This document shows positions 34,123 to 44,300 of a stretch of 64,000 nucleotides of DNA, in pieces (within the stretch, counting starts at the first letter, position 1; each line of letters starts with the position of its first letter). Under the pieces are notes generated by a model. The model searched no databases. It saw nothing but the letters and a program-made list of their open reading frames with translations, and was not told the DNA's origin. The stretch comes from Platynereis dumerilii. Its lineage: Eukaryota; Annelida; Polychaeta; Phyllodocida; Nereididae. The position numbers and the translations under genes are program-made. Location: NCBI GenBank assembly GCA_026936325.1, contig JAPTHN010000004.1, forward strand, positions 13,214,439 through 13,278,438, in the 5' to 3' direction.

Positions 34123-37100
34123 ATGACAGAAAGTCAACCAACTTTTGAAGGAAATTTTTCGCTTATTGATTTGATGGAGCGTGATGTGGTTGATGATGAG
34201 AGGGGTGCTGACGGTGAACCAAATTTATTTCAACATTCTCCATATAACAATGATGAAGATTTTATGCATTTACTTAATTCTAAAAGTAATTATTTTAAAA
34301 TTATTAGTCTTAATTGCCAGTCATTAAATGCTAAATTTGAAATTTTGAAAACTTATATCGATCAATGTAATGAGTCTTGTAGCAAAATTGATGCCATTTG
34401 CTTGCAGGAAACCTGGCTCACAGCTGACAGTGACCTATCATTATTTAAACTTCCAGGTTATAATCTCGTATCACTTGGTAAGTCATGCAGTGCGCATAGT
34501 GGAGTTGCTATTTATCTTCGTGAATTATATGAATTTAAATGTGTTAACTTGGATATTCACTCCGAGTTTTGGGATGGTCAGTTCATAGAGATTTACGTCA
34601 CAGATAAACATTGTGTAAAAAAAAAGTTGATTCTGGGAAACTTGTATAGACCGCCAAGACCAAATTATGAGCATATTAACAATTTTACAACTGACTTAGC
34701 CTCAGTATTTAACCTATTAAAAAATAATAAACATGTCGTTCTAACTGGAGATTTCAATATCAATTTACTGAATTATAAAGACAATAATGCTGTTAATGAT
34801 TTTCTTGATAATATTATGTCTAACGGATACATACCTAAAATTACTGTTCCAACACGTCTTTCTCAACAACGTGGTACTTTAATAGATAACTTCTTTGTTA
34901 AAGTTTCTGATGATTATTCACCAACAACTGCTAGGGTACTACTGAAACATATTTCAGATCATTTTCCTTATTTTGTCTCTCTTGATTTTTTAAACAGCGA
35001 TAAGTGTCGGGGTAGATTTGTTAAAGTTTTCTCTGAAACTAATGAAAATTATGAGAACTTTAAAAAAGATATGGATAGCCCAGAGGCATCTGAGCAATTT
35101 AGCAGGCTTTCTGGAGAAAACGTTGAAGAGGGCTACAATGCTTTTAATGATATTTTGTCGCATTATATAAAAAAAAACTTTCCTGTGAAGTTTGTTCGAT
35201 TTAATAAATACAAACATAAGAAATCTAAATGGATGACCAATGCCATACTCAAGTCTATTTCCTATAAAGATAAGCTATATGTTAAACTTAAATCACTTTC
35301 ACCACAAAGTTCTCTATATCAAAGTACTATGGTTAATTTTAAAACATACTCAAAGATCCTCCAAAAAACCATTCGTGCTGCAAAAAAACAGTATTTCTCT
35401 AATTGCTTCTCTAGATTTAAATGTGATATGAAAAAAACTTGGTCAACCATTAATAATATAATGAATAGAAATAAAAATTCAAATGACTACCCCAAAGAAT
35501 TTCTCATTAATAATCATTCACAGTCTGATCTAAATGTAATCACTAATGAATTTAATAAGTATTTCATAAATATAGGCCCTAATTTGTCAGAGAATATTGT
35601 ATTACCAGTAAATGAATCTTTCAAGGACTTTTTGAAGTTTCCAGTGGAAAACCAATTTGGTTTCAGTCCAGTTGATAAGAACTTAGTCATTAAAGCTATT
35701 GACTCACTTAAGCCAAAAACTAGTGCTGGTCAAGATAGGTTATCAAACAAATTACTTAAACATATTAAAAATGAAATAGCGTTGCCTTTGACGAAACTCA
35801 TAAACCAGTCTTTCCTTTCCGGACACTTTCCTAACAAACTTAAAATTGCAAAAGTTACTCCGTTATATAAAAAGAAAGAAAATTACCTATTTGATAACTA
35901 TCGTCCTGTCTCGGTGCTACCTAGTGTGTCAAAGGTCTTTGAGCGATTAATGTATGATCAGATATATCACCATTTTGATCAACTTAATATATTTTTCCCC
36001 AGTCAATATGGTTTTCGGTCTAATCACTCAACAGAATTTGCAGCAATGGAACTAGTTGACAAAATAATCTTGGAAATGGATCGAAATAATATACCTATTA
36101 CCATCTTCATGGATCTTTCAAAGGCCTTTGACACACTGGATCACAACATCCTATTGCATAAATTAAAATTCTATGGGTTTAGTGATTCATCATATCAATT
36201 AATGGAAAGCTATCTCAGTAATAGATTTCAATATGTCGAAATGAATGGTACTCGATCAAATTTGATGAAAATTAAATGCGGGGTTCCTCAAGGCTCTATA
36301 TTAGGCCCTTTGTTATTTATAATCTATCTTAATGATCTTCCTAGCATTACCAAATGTCTAACACCAACAATCTACGCAGATGATACGACTCTTTTTGCTT
36401 CGTTGAATTATACTAATTATCTTACAGTGAAGAGTGACATTAACAATGAATTATATTTAATTGATAAATGGTTAAAACTGAATAAACTCTCACTTAATGT
36501 TAGTAAGACAAAAGCTATGATGTTTCATGCACCCCAGAGGCTGGTAGCTCCACCTGATATTTCAATTAATCATACAAAGATTGAATTTGTTGATGAATTT
36601 AATTTCTTAGGATTAGTGTTAGACAAAAATTTAAGTTGGAAAGGACATATTACTACTCTATCGAAAAAAATCAGTAAAACAATAGGCATTTTATGTCGTT
36701 TGAGGCATACCTTACCAGCTGATGCTTTGCTTAATATTTATAATGCTTTAATTTCATCGTATTTCAATTATGGCATAACTCTATGGGGCTGGCGTTCTCA
36801 AACTATATTTAAATTACAGAAAAAGGCAGTAAGAATTATTACCAATAGCAAATTCAATGCTCATACGAATATCCTGTTCAAACAATTGAAGATTTTAAAA
36901 CTGGAAGATATATGTGCACTGCATGACTGCAAACTATGCTATCGGTTTATCAAAGGCCCAGTGCCTAAATATTTTCAAGAGATTATTAATCCTGGTGAAA
37001 GCTTGACTAGACATGATTATAATACGAGACATGCTTCTCTTCTGCTGCTGCCTGCTGTGAGACATGAGTTTGCAAGAAATGGCATAAAGTACAAATTTAC

Positions 37101-37251
37101 GAAATTATTTAATGACATGCAAGAACATTTCAAGACTAAGATTTTTACACATAGTTTTTATGGATACAAAAACTACATCAAAATTAAACTATTAGATAAT
37201 TATGATCCAAATTGTTTAATTCCTCATTGTTATATATGTAACAGAAATTGA
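34123..37251 (+). CDS. LINE ORF2: AP endonuclease, reverse transcriptase (1,042 aa)
   Basis: Endonuclease motifs: ISLNCQSLNAKF (about residue 61), LQETWL (about 94), NLYRPPR, LTGDFNINL (about 207), RGTLIDNFF and ISDHFPYFVS. RT motifs: KVTPLYKKK, DNYRPVSVLPSVSKVFERL, QYGFRSNHST, FMDLSKAFDTLDH (about 662), GVPQGSILGPLLF (720) and IYADDTTLF (750, with the catalytic D pair present). The C-terminus has TRHDYNTRHAS and ends CLIPHCYICNRN, a CxxC-like finger. No ORF1 protein is evident. An 80-codon hydrophobic frame upstream (33,884-34,126) overlaps the start by ATGA, which could allow re-initiation but may be chance. The group is Jockey/CR1; the exact family is not recognised. Confidence 0.92.
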   Translation: MTESQPTFEGNFSLIDLMERDVVDDERGADGEPNLFQHSPYNNDEDFMHLLNSKSNYFKIISLNCQSLNAKFEILKTYIDQCNESCSKIDAICLQETWLTADSDLSLFKLPGYNLVSLGKSCSAHSGVAIYLRELYEFKCVNLDIHSEFWDGQFIEIYVTDKHCVKKKLILGNLYRPPRPNYEHINNFTTDLASVFNLLKNNKHVVLTGDFNINLLNYKDNNAVNDFLDNIMSNGYIPKITVPTRLSQQRGTLIDNFFVKVSDDYSPTTARVLLKHISDHFPYFVSLDFLNSDKCRGRFVKVFSETNENYENFKKDMDSPEASEQFSRLSGENVEEGYNAFNDILSHYIKKNFPVKFVRFNKYKHKKSKWMTNAILKSISYKDKLYVKLKSLSPQSSLYQSTMVNFKTYSKILQKTIRAAKKQYFSNCFSRFKCDMKKTWSTINNIMNRNKNSNDYPKEFLINNHSQSDLNVITNEFNKYFINIGPNLSENIVLPVNESFKDFLKFPVENQFGFSPVDKNLVIKAIDSLKPKTSAGQDRLSNKLLKHIKNEIALPLTKLINQSFLSGHFPNKLKIAKVTPLYKKKENYLFDNYRPVSVLPSVSKVFERLMYDQIYHHFDQLNIFFPSQYGFRSNHSTEFAAMELVDKIILEMDRNNIPITIFMDLSKAFDTLDHNILLHKLKFYGFSDSSYQLMESYLSNRFQYVEMNGTRSNLMKIKCGVPQGSILGPLLFIIYLNDLPSITKCLTPTIYADDTTLFASLNYTNYLTVKSDINNELYLIDKWLKLNKLSLNVSKTKAMMFHAPQRLVAPPDISINHTKIEFVDEFNFLGLVLDKNLSWKGHITTLSKKISKTIGILCRLRHTLPADALLNIYNALISSYFNYGITLWGWRSQTIFKLQKKAVRIITNSKFNAHTNILFKQLKILKLEDICALHDCKLCYRFIKGPVPKYFQEIINPGESLTRHDYNTRHASLLLLPAVRHEFARNGIKYKFTKLFNDMQEHFKTKIFTHSFYGYKNYIKIKLLDNYDPNCLIPHCYICNRN

Positions 37252-37554
37252 TTTATTACAAGATAGTCCCTTCTTCACTGCTGCAGACCCTCTTGTCTCA
37301 GCCCGTCAGCTCTAAAACTGCGTTTTAGTTTCTCTACTTGTTTTACGATTCTGCCTTTTTTTTTCTGTCTATTTCTTACCTGTCATATTGAAATGATAAG
37401 TACGCTGCCATCTGCTGTGCCTGGATACTTTTCTCAACATTGGGGATCCTCAGCAGCGGCAATTTTTTTGCCATCGAGGATTCCCTTTGCTCTTTTTTCT
37501 TATTTTGTACTGTTATTATATGTTATGTATATTGTGTGAGCAAAAAATAAACGA

Positions 37555-37576
37555 GTCTGAGTCTGAGTCTGAGTCT
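37555..37576 (+). repeat. GAGTCT tail repeat of the plus-strand LINE
   Basis: About four GAGTCT units directly after AATAAAC, at the exact point where the L2 reading frame resumes. This marks the 3' end of the inserted LINE. Confidence 0.85.
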
Positions 37577-39887
37577 GCTTGAATGAGAGCACAAGCTGTT
37601 CATCATCAGCATATTTTTCATCTTCGATTTGATTTCTCTGTGCTACTTCACTGACTGGTGCGATGTAGGAATTGAATAGTATGGGACCCAACTTAGACCC
37701 TTGTGGGACTCCATACTTCAGGTCCAGCCTGTCTGACATAACGTCATTCAGAATTACTGCCTGTGATCGCTGTGAAATGTAGGATTTGAACCACTGTAGA
37801 GCAGGGCCATTTATTCCGTATCTATTTTCCAGTCGTTTTATGAGAATGCTGTGGTCAATTGTATCAAAGGCTGCTGATAGATCCAAGAGTACCAACATTG
37901 TCACCTCACCACGACTCATGCTCAACATTATGTCGTTGTGAATTTTGGTAAGTAGAGTTTCAGTGCTGTGAAACTTCTTGTAGGCAGATTGTTTCTTGTC
38001 ATCCAGCTTGTTATTAACAATGTGGTCAGTGTACTGTTTTATCACTGCACTTTCTATGACCTTGCTCAAGAAGGATAGATTTGAAACTGGTCTGTAGTTC
38101 TTTTTTATGGGTTCGATGCCTGCTTTCTTTAGGAGTGGTTTAACCAATGCATGTTTTAATACCTGCGGCATCTGGCCAAGAGTGAGCGACAAGTTGACAA
38201 TTTCAGCTATGACTGGGAGAAATTCATCAAGACATTCAAGCAGCAGCCATGTAGGGATTGGGTCAAGTGCACAGTGCTTTTTTGGCATATCTGATATCAG
38301 TTTTCTGATCTCTGCATGTGAAAGAGTTTTGAAATTGTCCAATGGTGTTCCTGTGTCAACTACTGTCTCAACTGTGGGATCAGTTGTGTTGGAATTAAGT
38401 TCAGACCGTATCTTTTCTATTTTCTCATCAAAGAATGTGTTGAAGTCATTGGCCAGCTGTTTCTCATCTTCATGATGGGGAAGGGGCAGCTCTTGTTTCC
38501 TGTTGAGACAGGCATTAAGAACCTTGAACATAGATTTAGAGTCTCCTTTCGTTTGCCTAATTTTTGCTCTTAGGTCATCTGATTTGAGTTGGTTTAGATG
38601 CGAGTTCATGGCATTACGTTTATCTTTGAATGTTTCCCAATCTGTTTCAAGATTTGACTTTCGCCATTGCTTCTCTGCTTTTCTTTTTGCTGTTTTCAGG
38701 TCTTTGATGTCTGCGTTTGTCCATGGTGTGGCATTTCGGAGGATTATTCTTTTTAATTTCGCTGGTGCATGTTTATCTAAGATGCATTTGGTGGAATTGT
38801 ATAAGTTAACAAGTTTGTCAAGGAGTTTCGATGGATCAGTTTCAGTTCTTACTTCTGTAAGTTTTTCAGAAAGATGCGAAGCTATATCTTTTTTGAACTC
38901 CACAACATTAATACGGCTAGTGTTTCTGACTGTGACCTTCTTTACAGGATTGCTATTTTTGTTCACATTAAGCTTCAACATGATGCAGCTGTGGTCTGAA
39001 TTCAGATCACCAATGGAGCAATTTGTCAGGACAGAGTTTTGCCGTGTGATTACCAAGTCTAATGTGTTGCCTTCTTTGTGTGTTGGAGAGGCGACATGTT
39101 GCACAAGATCAAACATATCTAGGATGCTGATGAACTCAGAAGCTTTCCTGTCTTTTGGCTTGTTCACATGAAAGTTGAAGTCACCTGTTAGTATTACTTC
39201 ATGTTCATAAGTGTGGTAGTGAGCAAGAAATTGGTTAAATTCTTCATAAAATTCAGATATGCAGTACTTATTTTGACTTGAAGGTTCTGATCGGTACACA
39301 ACAACTAAAGTTACAGTTTTGTAGTTATTTTGAAACTGGACTTCCATGTGCTCAAATGTCTTACATTTTGCACTTTCCTTTTTCACAACATTCAGTCCAG
39401 CTTTTACCAAACAGCCAACACCTCCTCCTTGTCTACCCTCCCTTGGTTCATGTAAGAACACACATTCTCCTTGTCTTTGCAATTCCCCTATTTCCACTTG
39501 GTCATCATGTTTTAACCAAGTTTCAACAAAGAGGAAGATGTCAATGTCAGATTCATCTCTAAATTCCTTTACCATTTGTGTCTTTTGACGAAGGCTTTGA
39601 GCATTCCATAGAGCAATATTTAAAGAATGCCTTTCAGATTTTTTCGCTCCATTTTGGTGCAGTCTTTTGTCAGCACAGGTCTGATTTGGCTTGTCAAGCG
39701 GCCAAAATTTATTTGTCAGGGTCACTGGTTGTAGAGGATGAGGAGATGTGCCTCTTTTAGAATACTTTCTTGACCTGTTCGAGATTGGAATCCATGCTGT
39801 CTTCATACTTTTACAGTGCTGTGTTTGTGATTCTGTACTTGTTAGTCCGCTGCGCACAACATCCGAGTACAATTTTGTACCAGACAT
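37577..39887 (-). CDS. L2-type LINE ORF2, N-terminal part: endonuclease plus RT
   Basis: From the ATG at 39,887 the frame is open to the insertion point. The AP-endonuclease motifs are LNIALWNAQSLRQ, FLFVETWL, GGGVGCLVK, TGDFNFHVN, GNTLDLVIT and NSDHSCIML; RT motifs follow as KPLLKKAGIE, KNYRPVSNLSFLSKVIE, LLDLSAAFDTIDHSIL, GVPQGSKLGPILF and YADDEQLVLSFK. The last L2 codon before the insert is the lysine of SFK at about 37,580. Beyond it, the frame runs into the GACTCA tail repeat of the inserted LINE. The product would nick target DNA and copy its own RNA at the nick. YADD is intact. The uninterrupted first part suggests a fairly young copy. Confidence 0.88.
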
Positions 39888-39920
39888 GGCGACTTTTGCT
39901 TATCTTTTCTTTATTTGAAC

Positions 39921-40690
39921 GAACTTGAAACACACTACAAAGTGCCCAACAGTTCCTTGCATGAAGTTTTAAGCCTGTTCGTTTGATTTTAAATCTGATT
40001 CGGACACACTACAAAGTGACCAACTAGCTTTATCAATTAGATTGAGGCTGGTTTGTTCTGGTTAGAGATTGACTTGGACACACTCCAGAGTGACCAACAA
40101 GTCTAGAAACCACAGGTAAGTTTTGCTAGAGCAAGACAATGACTCGGACACACTACAAAGTGACCAACGAGCCAGGCGATTTTGCAGTAGGCTGATTTGT
40201 TTGAGAGAATCAGTAGACTTGGACACACTACAAAGTGACCAACAAGTCTAGAAAGCAGGTAAGCTTTGCTGGAGCAACACAATGACTCGGACACACTACA
40301 AAGTGACCAACGAGCAAGGCGATTTTGAGGTAGACTGATTTGTTTTAAAGAAGCAGTAGACTTGGACACACTACAAAGTGACCAACAAGTCTAGAAAGCG
40401 CAGGTAAGTTTAGTTGGAGCAAGAAGATGACTCGGACACACTACAAAGTGACCAACGAGCCAAAAGATTTAGGAGTAGGCAGATTAGTTTGAGAGAATCA
40501 GTAGACTTGGACACACTACAAAGTGACCAACAAGTCTAGAAAGCACAGGTAAGTTTAGTTAGAGCAAGAAGATGACTCGGACACACTACAAAGTGACCAA
40601 CGAGCCAAAAGATTTAGGAGAAGGCAGAGTAGGTTGAGAGAATCAGTAGACTTGGACACACTACAAAGTGACCAACAAGTCTTAGAAACA
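39921..40690 (-). repeat. L2 5'-UTR tandem hairpin repeats (11 units of about 72 bp)
   Basis: Units start at 39,921, 39,997, 40,071, 40,141, 40,216, 40,284, 40,359, 40,429, 40,504, 40,574 and 40,649. Two kinds alternate, giving a dimer period of about 145 bp. Each core is a 33-nt imperfect inverted repeat: GACTTG pairs with CAAGTC, and CACT pairs with AGTG around the loop ACAA. In the alternate kind the outer arms are GACTCG and CGAGCC, so the middle pairs change together. The array ends about 30 bp before the ORF start. Tandem 5' monomers in LINEs often act as promoters; that role here is inference. Confidence 0.85.
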
Positions 40691-40700
40691 CAAATAGGAT

Positions 40701-41262
40701 TGATAGAAGTTAGTATAATGATCAGTTAGCAAGGAGGACTTATATAGGTCCAATACACAATAAGTTATGAAATAACAAAACCAAGAAGGACATGAGGTTC
40801 AGACAAAGTGCCATTGAGCCTCACTTTGAGAAATGGGGCAAATTTTTGCATCTTCATAAATCTACACATATCCTTTTATTGTGAACTAGAATTACCCATT
40901 GCAGCAAAACAGGGTATTTAAAAACTGTGTGTAGTAAAGTGAGGCAGTGTGGTTGCCATGGTGATGCAATGCAGGTCACGTTGTGTGGTAAGACATTTTT
41001 GGGAATACATTTCGGAAAAAACAACTGTGTGATACAAATTTTGGGAAAAAAGAATTTCAGAAATTGGAAAAAGCTGTTGTCCCCTCAGGACAGCAATGTA
41101 AGTGTGGTGTGGGAAAAAAAGATAGCCCACTGACGCACTTGTGATTGTGGGTACAGAGGACTCAGGATATCTTCAACTCGTGGAGTACATTATAATACTT
41201 GGAAACAAGAAAAGCCAGATTTTATTCTTTTTTTTCAAATTACTTTTCTTTTTCTTTTTCAG
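40701..41262 (+). other. Region upstream of the first recognised exon
   Basis: No clear first exon or promoter was identified. Possible splice donors follow GTTGTGTG at 40,987 (GTAAGA) and CAGCAAT at about 41,098 (GTAAGT). The next exon begins in the last codon position, and I could not find an upstream exon that is both in phase and recognisable. Confidence 0.4.
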
Positions 41263-41366
41263 TGACCCAAACTTATTATTGAATGATGACATGAAACTGG
41301 ACACCCTTTCATGGGCTGAAATGTTTTGTCTTGCCACGGAAAAGATGAGTGCTAAATTTGGCAAGG
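41263..41366 (+). CDS. MS4A-like gene, exon a (first recognised)
   Basis: It is preceded by a strong polypyrimidine tract and CAG (41,239-41,262) and followed by GTAAAA. It encodes DPNLLLNDDMKLDTLSWAEM and FCLATEKMSAKFGK, hydrophilic and probably cytoplasmic. It starts on a third codon base and ends with one base (G), which pairs exactly with the CA start of the next exon. Confidence 0.65.
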
Positions 41367-44300
41367 GTAAAATAAACAAAATGCATTGAAATCCTTATTT
41401 TTATGATTTTAGTTGTTAAGACTTAACTTTTTATTTTTGTGTTTTGTGATTGAGTCGTTTATCTCACATTCATATTTTAATGTACATATTTACATATTTA
41501 TTGCTTCATCATATTTTAATTACTTTTATTGAATGTCATTTATATTTAAGCGCACTAGCTTATTTTTAGAAATACTTGTAGCTCTATATAAATGTAATAA
41601 AAAATAATTTGTTAATATTAGGCTTGTGCATGACCATAACATCTTTTTTCTAAAAATTAAAAAAAGTTACATTATAAGCAATATCTTCCATGCTTTCAAG
41701 CTTCCATGCCTCCAAGATGTTTCGATAAAGGTCTTTCTCCCCCTACAAATAATTCTTCAACCTTTTTGTGGGAAAACTAAAGTTACTCTCATAAAATAGT
41801 ACAATTCTAGATTCTAACGGAAATTCATTTTATATTTATTTCCAAACAGATCTATTCAAAAAGTTGAAATATATCTTAGCTGAGGAATAAAAATTAATGC
41901 TCCTAAGGTTTACCAATAAGTTCAGTAATGAGTAGCCAATAGCCAGGTCACCCTTTGGTTATTACCCTCATCCATCAGTTATTACCCTCATCACTTAGTT
42001 CTTACCTAATCCTTCAGTTCTTACCCTTAAAAGTCAGTTATTGCCCTCATCCTTCAGTTCTTACCCTCATCCCTCAGTTCTTCACCTCATCCTTCAGTTC
42101 TTAACCTCATCCTTCAGTTCTTCACCTCATCCTTCAGATCTTCACTTCATCCCTCAGTTCTTACCCTCATCCCTCAGTCATTACCCTCATCCCTCATTTC
42201 TTACCCTCACCCTTCAGTTCTTACCCTCCTTCTTTTGTTCTTACCCTCGTTCTTCTGTTCTTACCCCCACCCTTCAGTTTTTACCCTCATCCTTCAGTTC
42301 GTACGCTCATCTTTCAGTTCTTACCCTCATCCTTCAGTTCTTACCCTCATCCTTCAGTTCTTACCCTCCTTCTTCTGTTCTTACCCTCCTTCTTCTGTTC
42401 TTACCCTCCTTCTTCAGTTCTTGCCCTCCTTCTTCTGTTCTTATCCTCCTTCTTCTGTTCTTACCCTCCTTCTTCTGTTCTTACCCTCCTTCTTCTGTTC
42501 TTACCCTCCTTCTTCTGTTCTTACCCTTACCCTTCAGTTCTTACCCTCATCCTTCAGTTCGTACGCTCATCCTTCAGTTCCTACCCTTATCCTGGCAAAC
42601 CTTCACTTCCCAGCTCAAATATTGATTTATATTAATTTTCCACATCTTAGCTTATTTAGAATGATTTACATTAGAAGCATCATTGAATTTTGTCCTTAGT
42701 CTTTTTTTATATTTCACCATGTGCCTGTTTAATACTCAAATACTGGTCAGCATTCTTACCTGGTAAATCCCTTGCCTTAAATTTCGATATCTAAAAGAAC
42801 TTTCATTGGTTCCAGCATTGAAGGTGATAAAGGAAAAGACAAAAACAAAGGAAACGACAAATACAAAGGAAAGGCGTCATTGGGGAGTCACATTTGTCCG
42901 AGGGATGTCTGCCTTCCAGATTTTTCTCGGATTCTGTGGTATTGTGATTGCCCTTGTTGGTCTGACCGCAGCTTTTGATACAAAACAGAGGATCACAATG
43001 GATGCCATGGATGACTTGAAGGTTAGGATTTGATTTCATAATTATAATGAATACTTAACCAACTACATGTGCTTAGTGGGCATTGTTTCTAAATTAATAC
43101 GCCCTATTACCAGGCCTAAAATTACAACATTTTACTGGATAGTTTTACTCCAGTACTGAAAATAAAAAATTTGCTGAAGATCACATCAATGGAAATCGGC
43201 AAGTCTACTTCAACGCGAATTCCTGTAAGACCAGGTCTAACTATGAAAACCAAATTGGTGAAACCGGCCCATGTGTCTATGTAAAATTTAAGTAATATTA
43301 AGTTGGTCAAACTTTTAAAAAAAACCTGTTGAGTGTCTGAAATAAATACTGATATTTGATATGACTTATATGTTTCTTTTGGCAGTACAGAATGAAGGAG
43401 TTCTATGGAGGCATGCTTGATAACACGATACAAACTGCCGACAAAGACAGATTGGACATGAAGGAATTCTACGAAAGATTGTTCAAGAACATGACCATCA
43501 TTGCCAAGAAAGAGAGAAAGGCCCTGATTGAACACTGCCAAAATCAAACAAAAAACCAGGCATTGGACAACCCTAATGCGGATCAGTCAAACACATATAC
43601 ATCCGAAAGTGCAGAGGAAATTCAGCCTGGTTCTTCTTCTTCTCCCAGTGAAGTACAGGAGCGTATAGGTTATCAAGCACCTCGCCCTGGTTTGTATATG
43701 CCTGGAAGCCAACCTGGAAGCCAACTTCCTGGAGGTATCCCTGACAGACAGGCCTACACAGGTGAAAAGCAGTTTAGAACACCCCACTTCGATTATGAGT
43801 CATCGCCGTATCTACTGTTCCAGAATGAGCGACCCCCTGCATCTAACTTGCCACATCATAATTATCGATACTCCGATGATTGCCAAACACACCTATGTTA
43901 TCATGACAAGATTGGTGAGAAGGTGAAGGAAGTGCTTCTAATCATGGATTATCTCTGTGTGCCGGCCTGGACAGGAATTATGGTAAGTTGCAAAGTTTTC
44001 TTTACCCTCTGCATGGTGCGGTGTAAAAAATTGCACCGCTCTAAAAAATTTCGGGATAAAACTGTTGTTTTTTGAAATCCCAAATGGTTTTTTTTTTTAA
44101 ATCAATGTTGGTTTTTGCTTGGAATTTTGGTTTTTCAAAAAATCATTTGCCATTTAAAAAACCAGTTTTGTCCTGAATTTTTTTTGAGTGTAATCACCTT
44201 TACCAGACCTGACAGAACATTACAGAACAGAGTCGTGAGTGGTAAGATATCTAGTCAAATATATCAACAGTTGCTTACGATATAAATATGTGCAAAATTA

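Larger units (their letters stand above)
33029..37576 (+). mobile_element. Near-complete plus-strand LINE inserted in the L2 LINE
   Basis: Its edges are given by the interrupted L2 frame: left junction after GGCTT at about 33,028, right junction before GCTTGAATGAG at 37,577. The short shared GCTT is either a 4-bp target duplication or chance overlap. From 5' to 3' the element has a 1.1-kb 5' region with two diverged tandem units of about 250 bp, one 1,042-codon ORF, a 3' UTR, AATAAA at 37,547 and a tail of GAGTCT repeats (about 37,555-37,576). A simple-repeat tail instead of poly(A) is normal for CR1/Jockey-type elements. The single open frame suggests a young, possibly competent copy. Confidence 0.9.
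32122..40700 (-). mobile_element. L2-type LINE (minus strand), split by a plus-strand LINE
   Basis: Reading on the minus strand: a 5' region with hairpin repeats (40,690-39,920), an ORF with endonuclease and reverse transcriptase (39,887-37,577), then after the insert the RT C-terminus (33,028-32,204), and a short 3' UTR with AGCGCTATATAAATGCTTAG and a (TTA)n tail (plus-strand TAA repeat at 32,122-32,144). That 3' hairpin-plus-trinucleotide tail is typical of L2/CR1 LINEs. The copy looked close to full length before it was interrupted. Confidence 0.88.

Noticed and set aside
38107-39588. Plus-strand frames of 60-222 codons
   Set aside because: They are antisense shadows of the L2 ORF2 on the minus strand.
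40103-40369. 88-codon minus-strand frame with repeated VGHFVVCPS
   Set aside because: It is a translation of the L2 5'-UTR hairpin units, not a gene.
40927-41133. Frame just upstream of exon a as the first exon of the MS4A-like gene
   Set aside because: Its possible donors leave phase 0, whereas exon a needs two bases from the preceding exon; there is no recognisable protein similarity.
42041-42699. Open frames of 194 and 154 codons in the minisatellite
   Set aside because: The 18-bp period is a multiple of three, so frames stay open by construction; the sequence is intronic repeat DNA.
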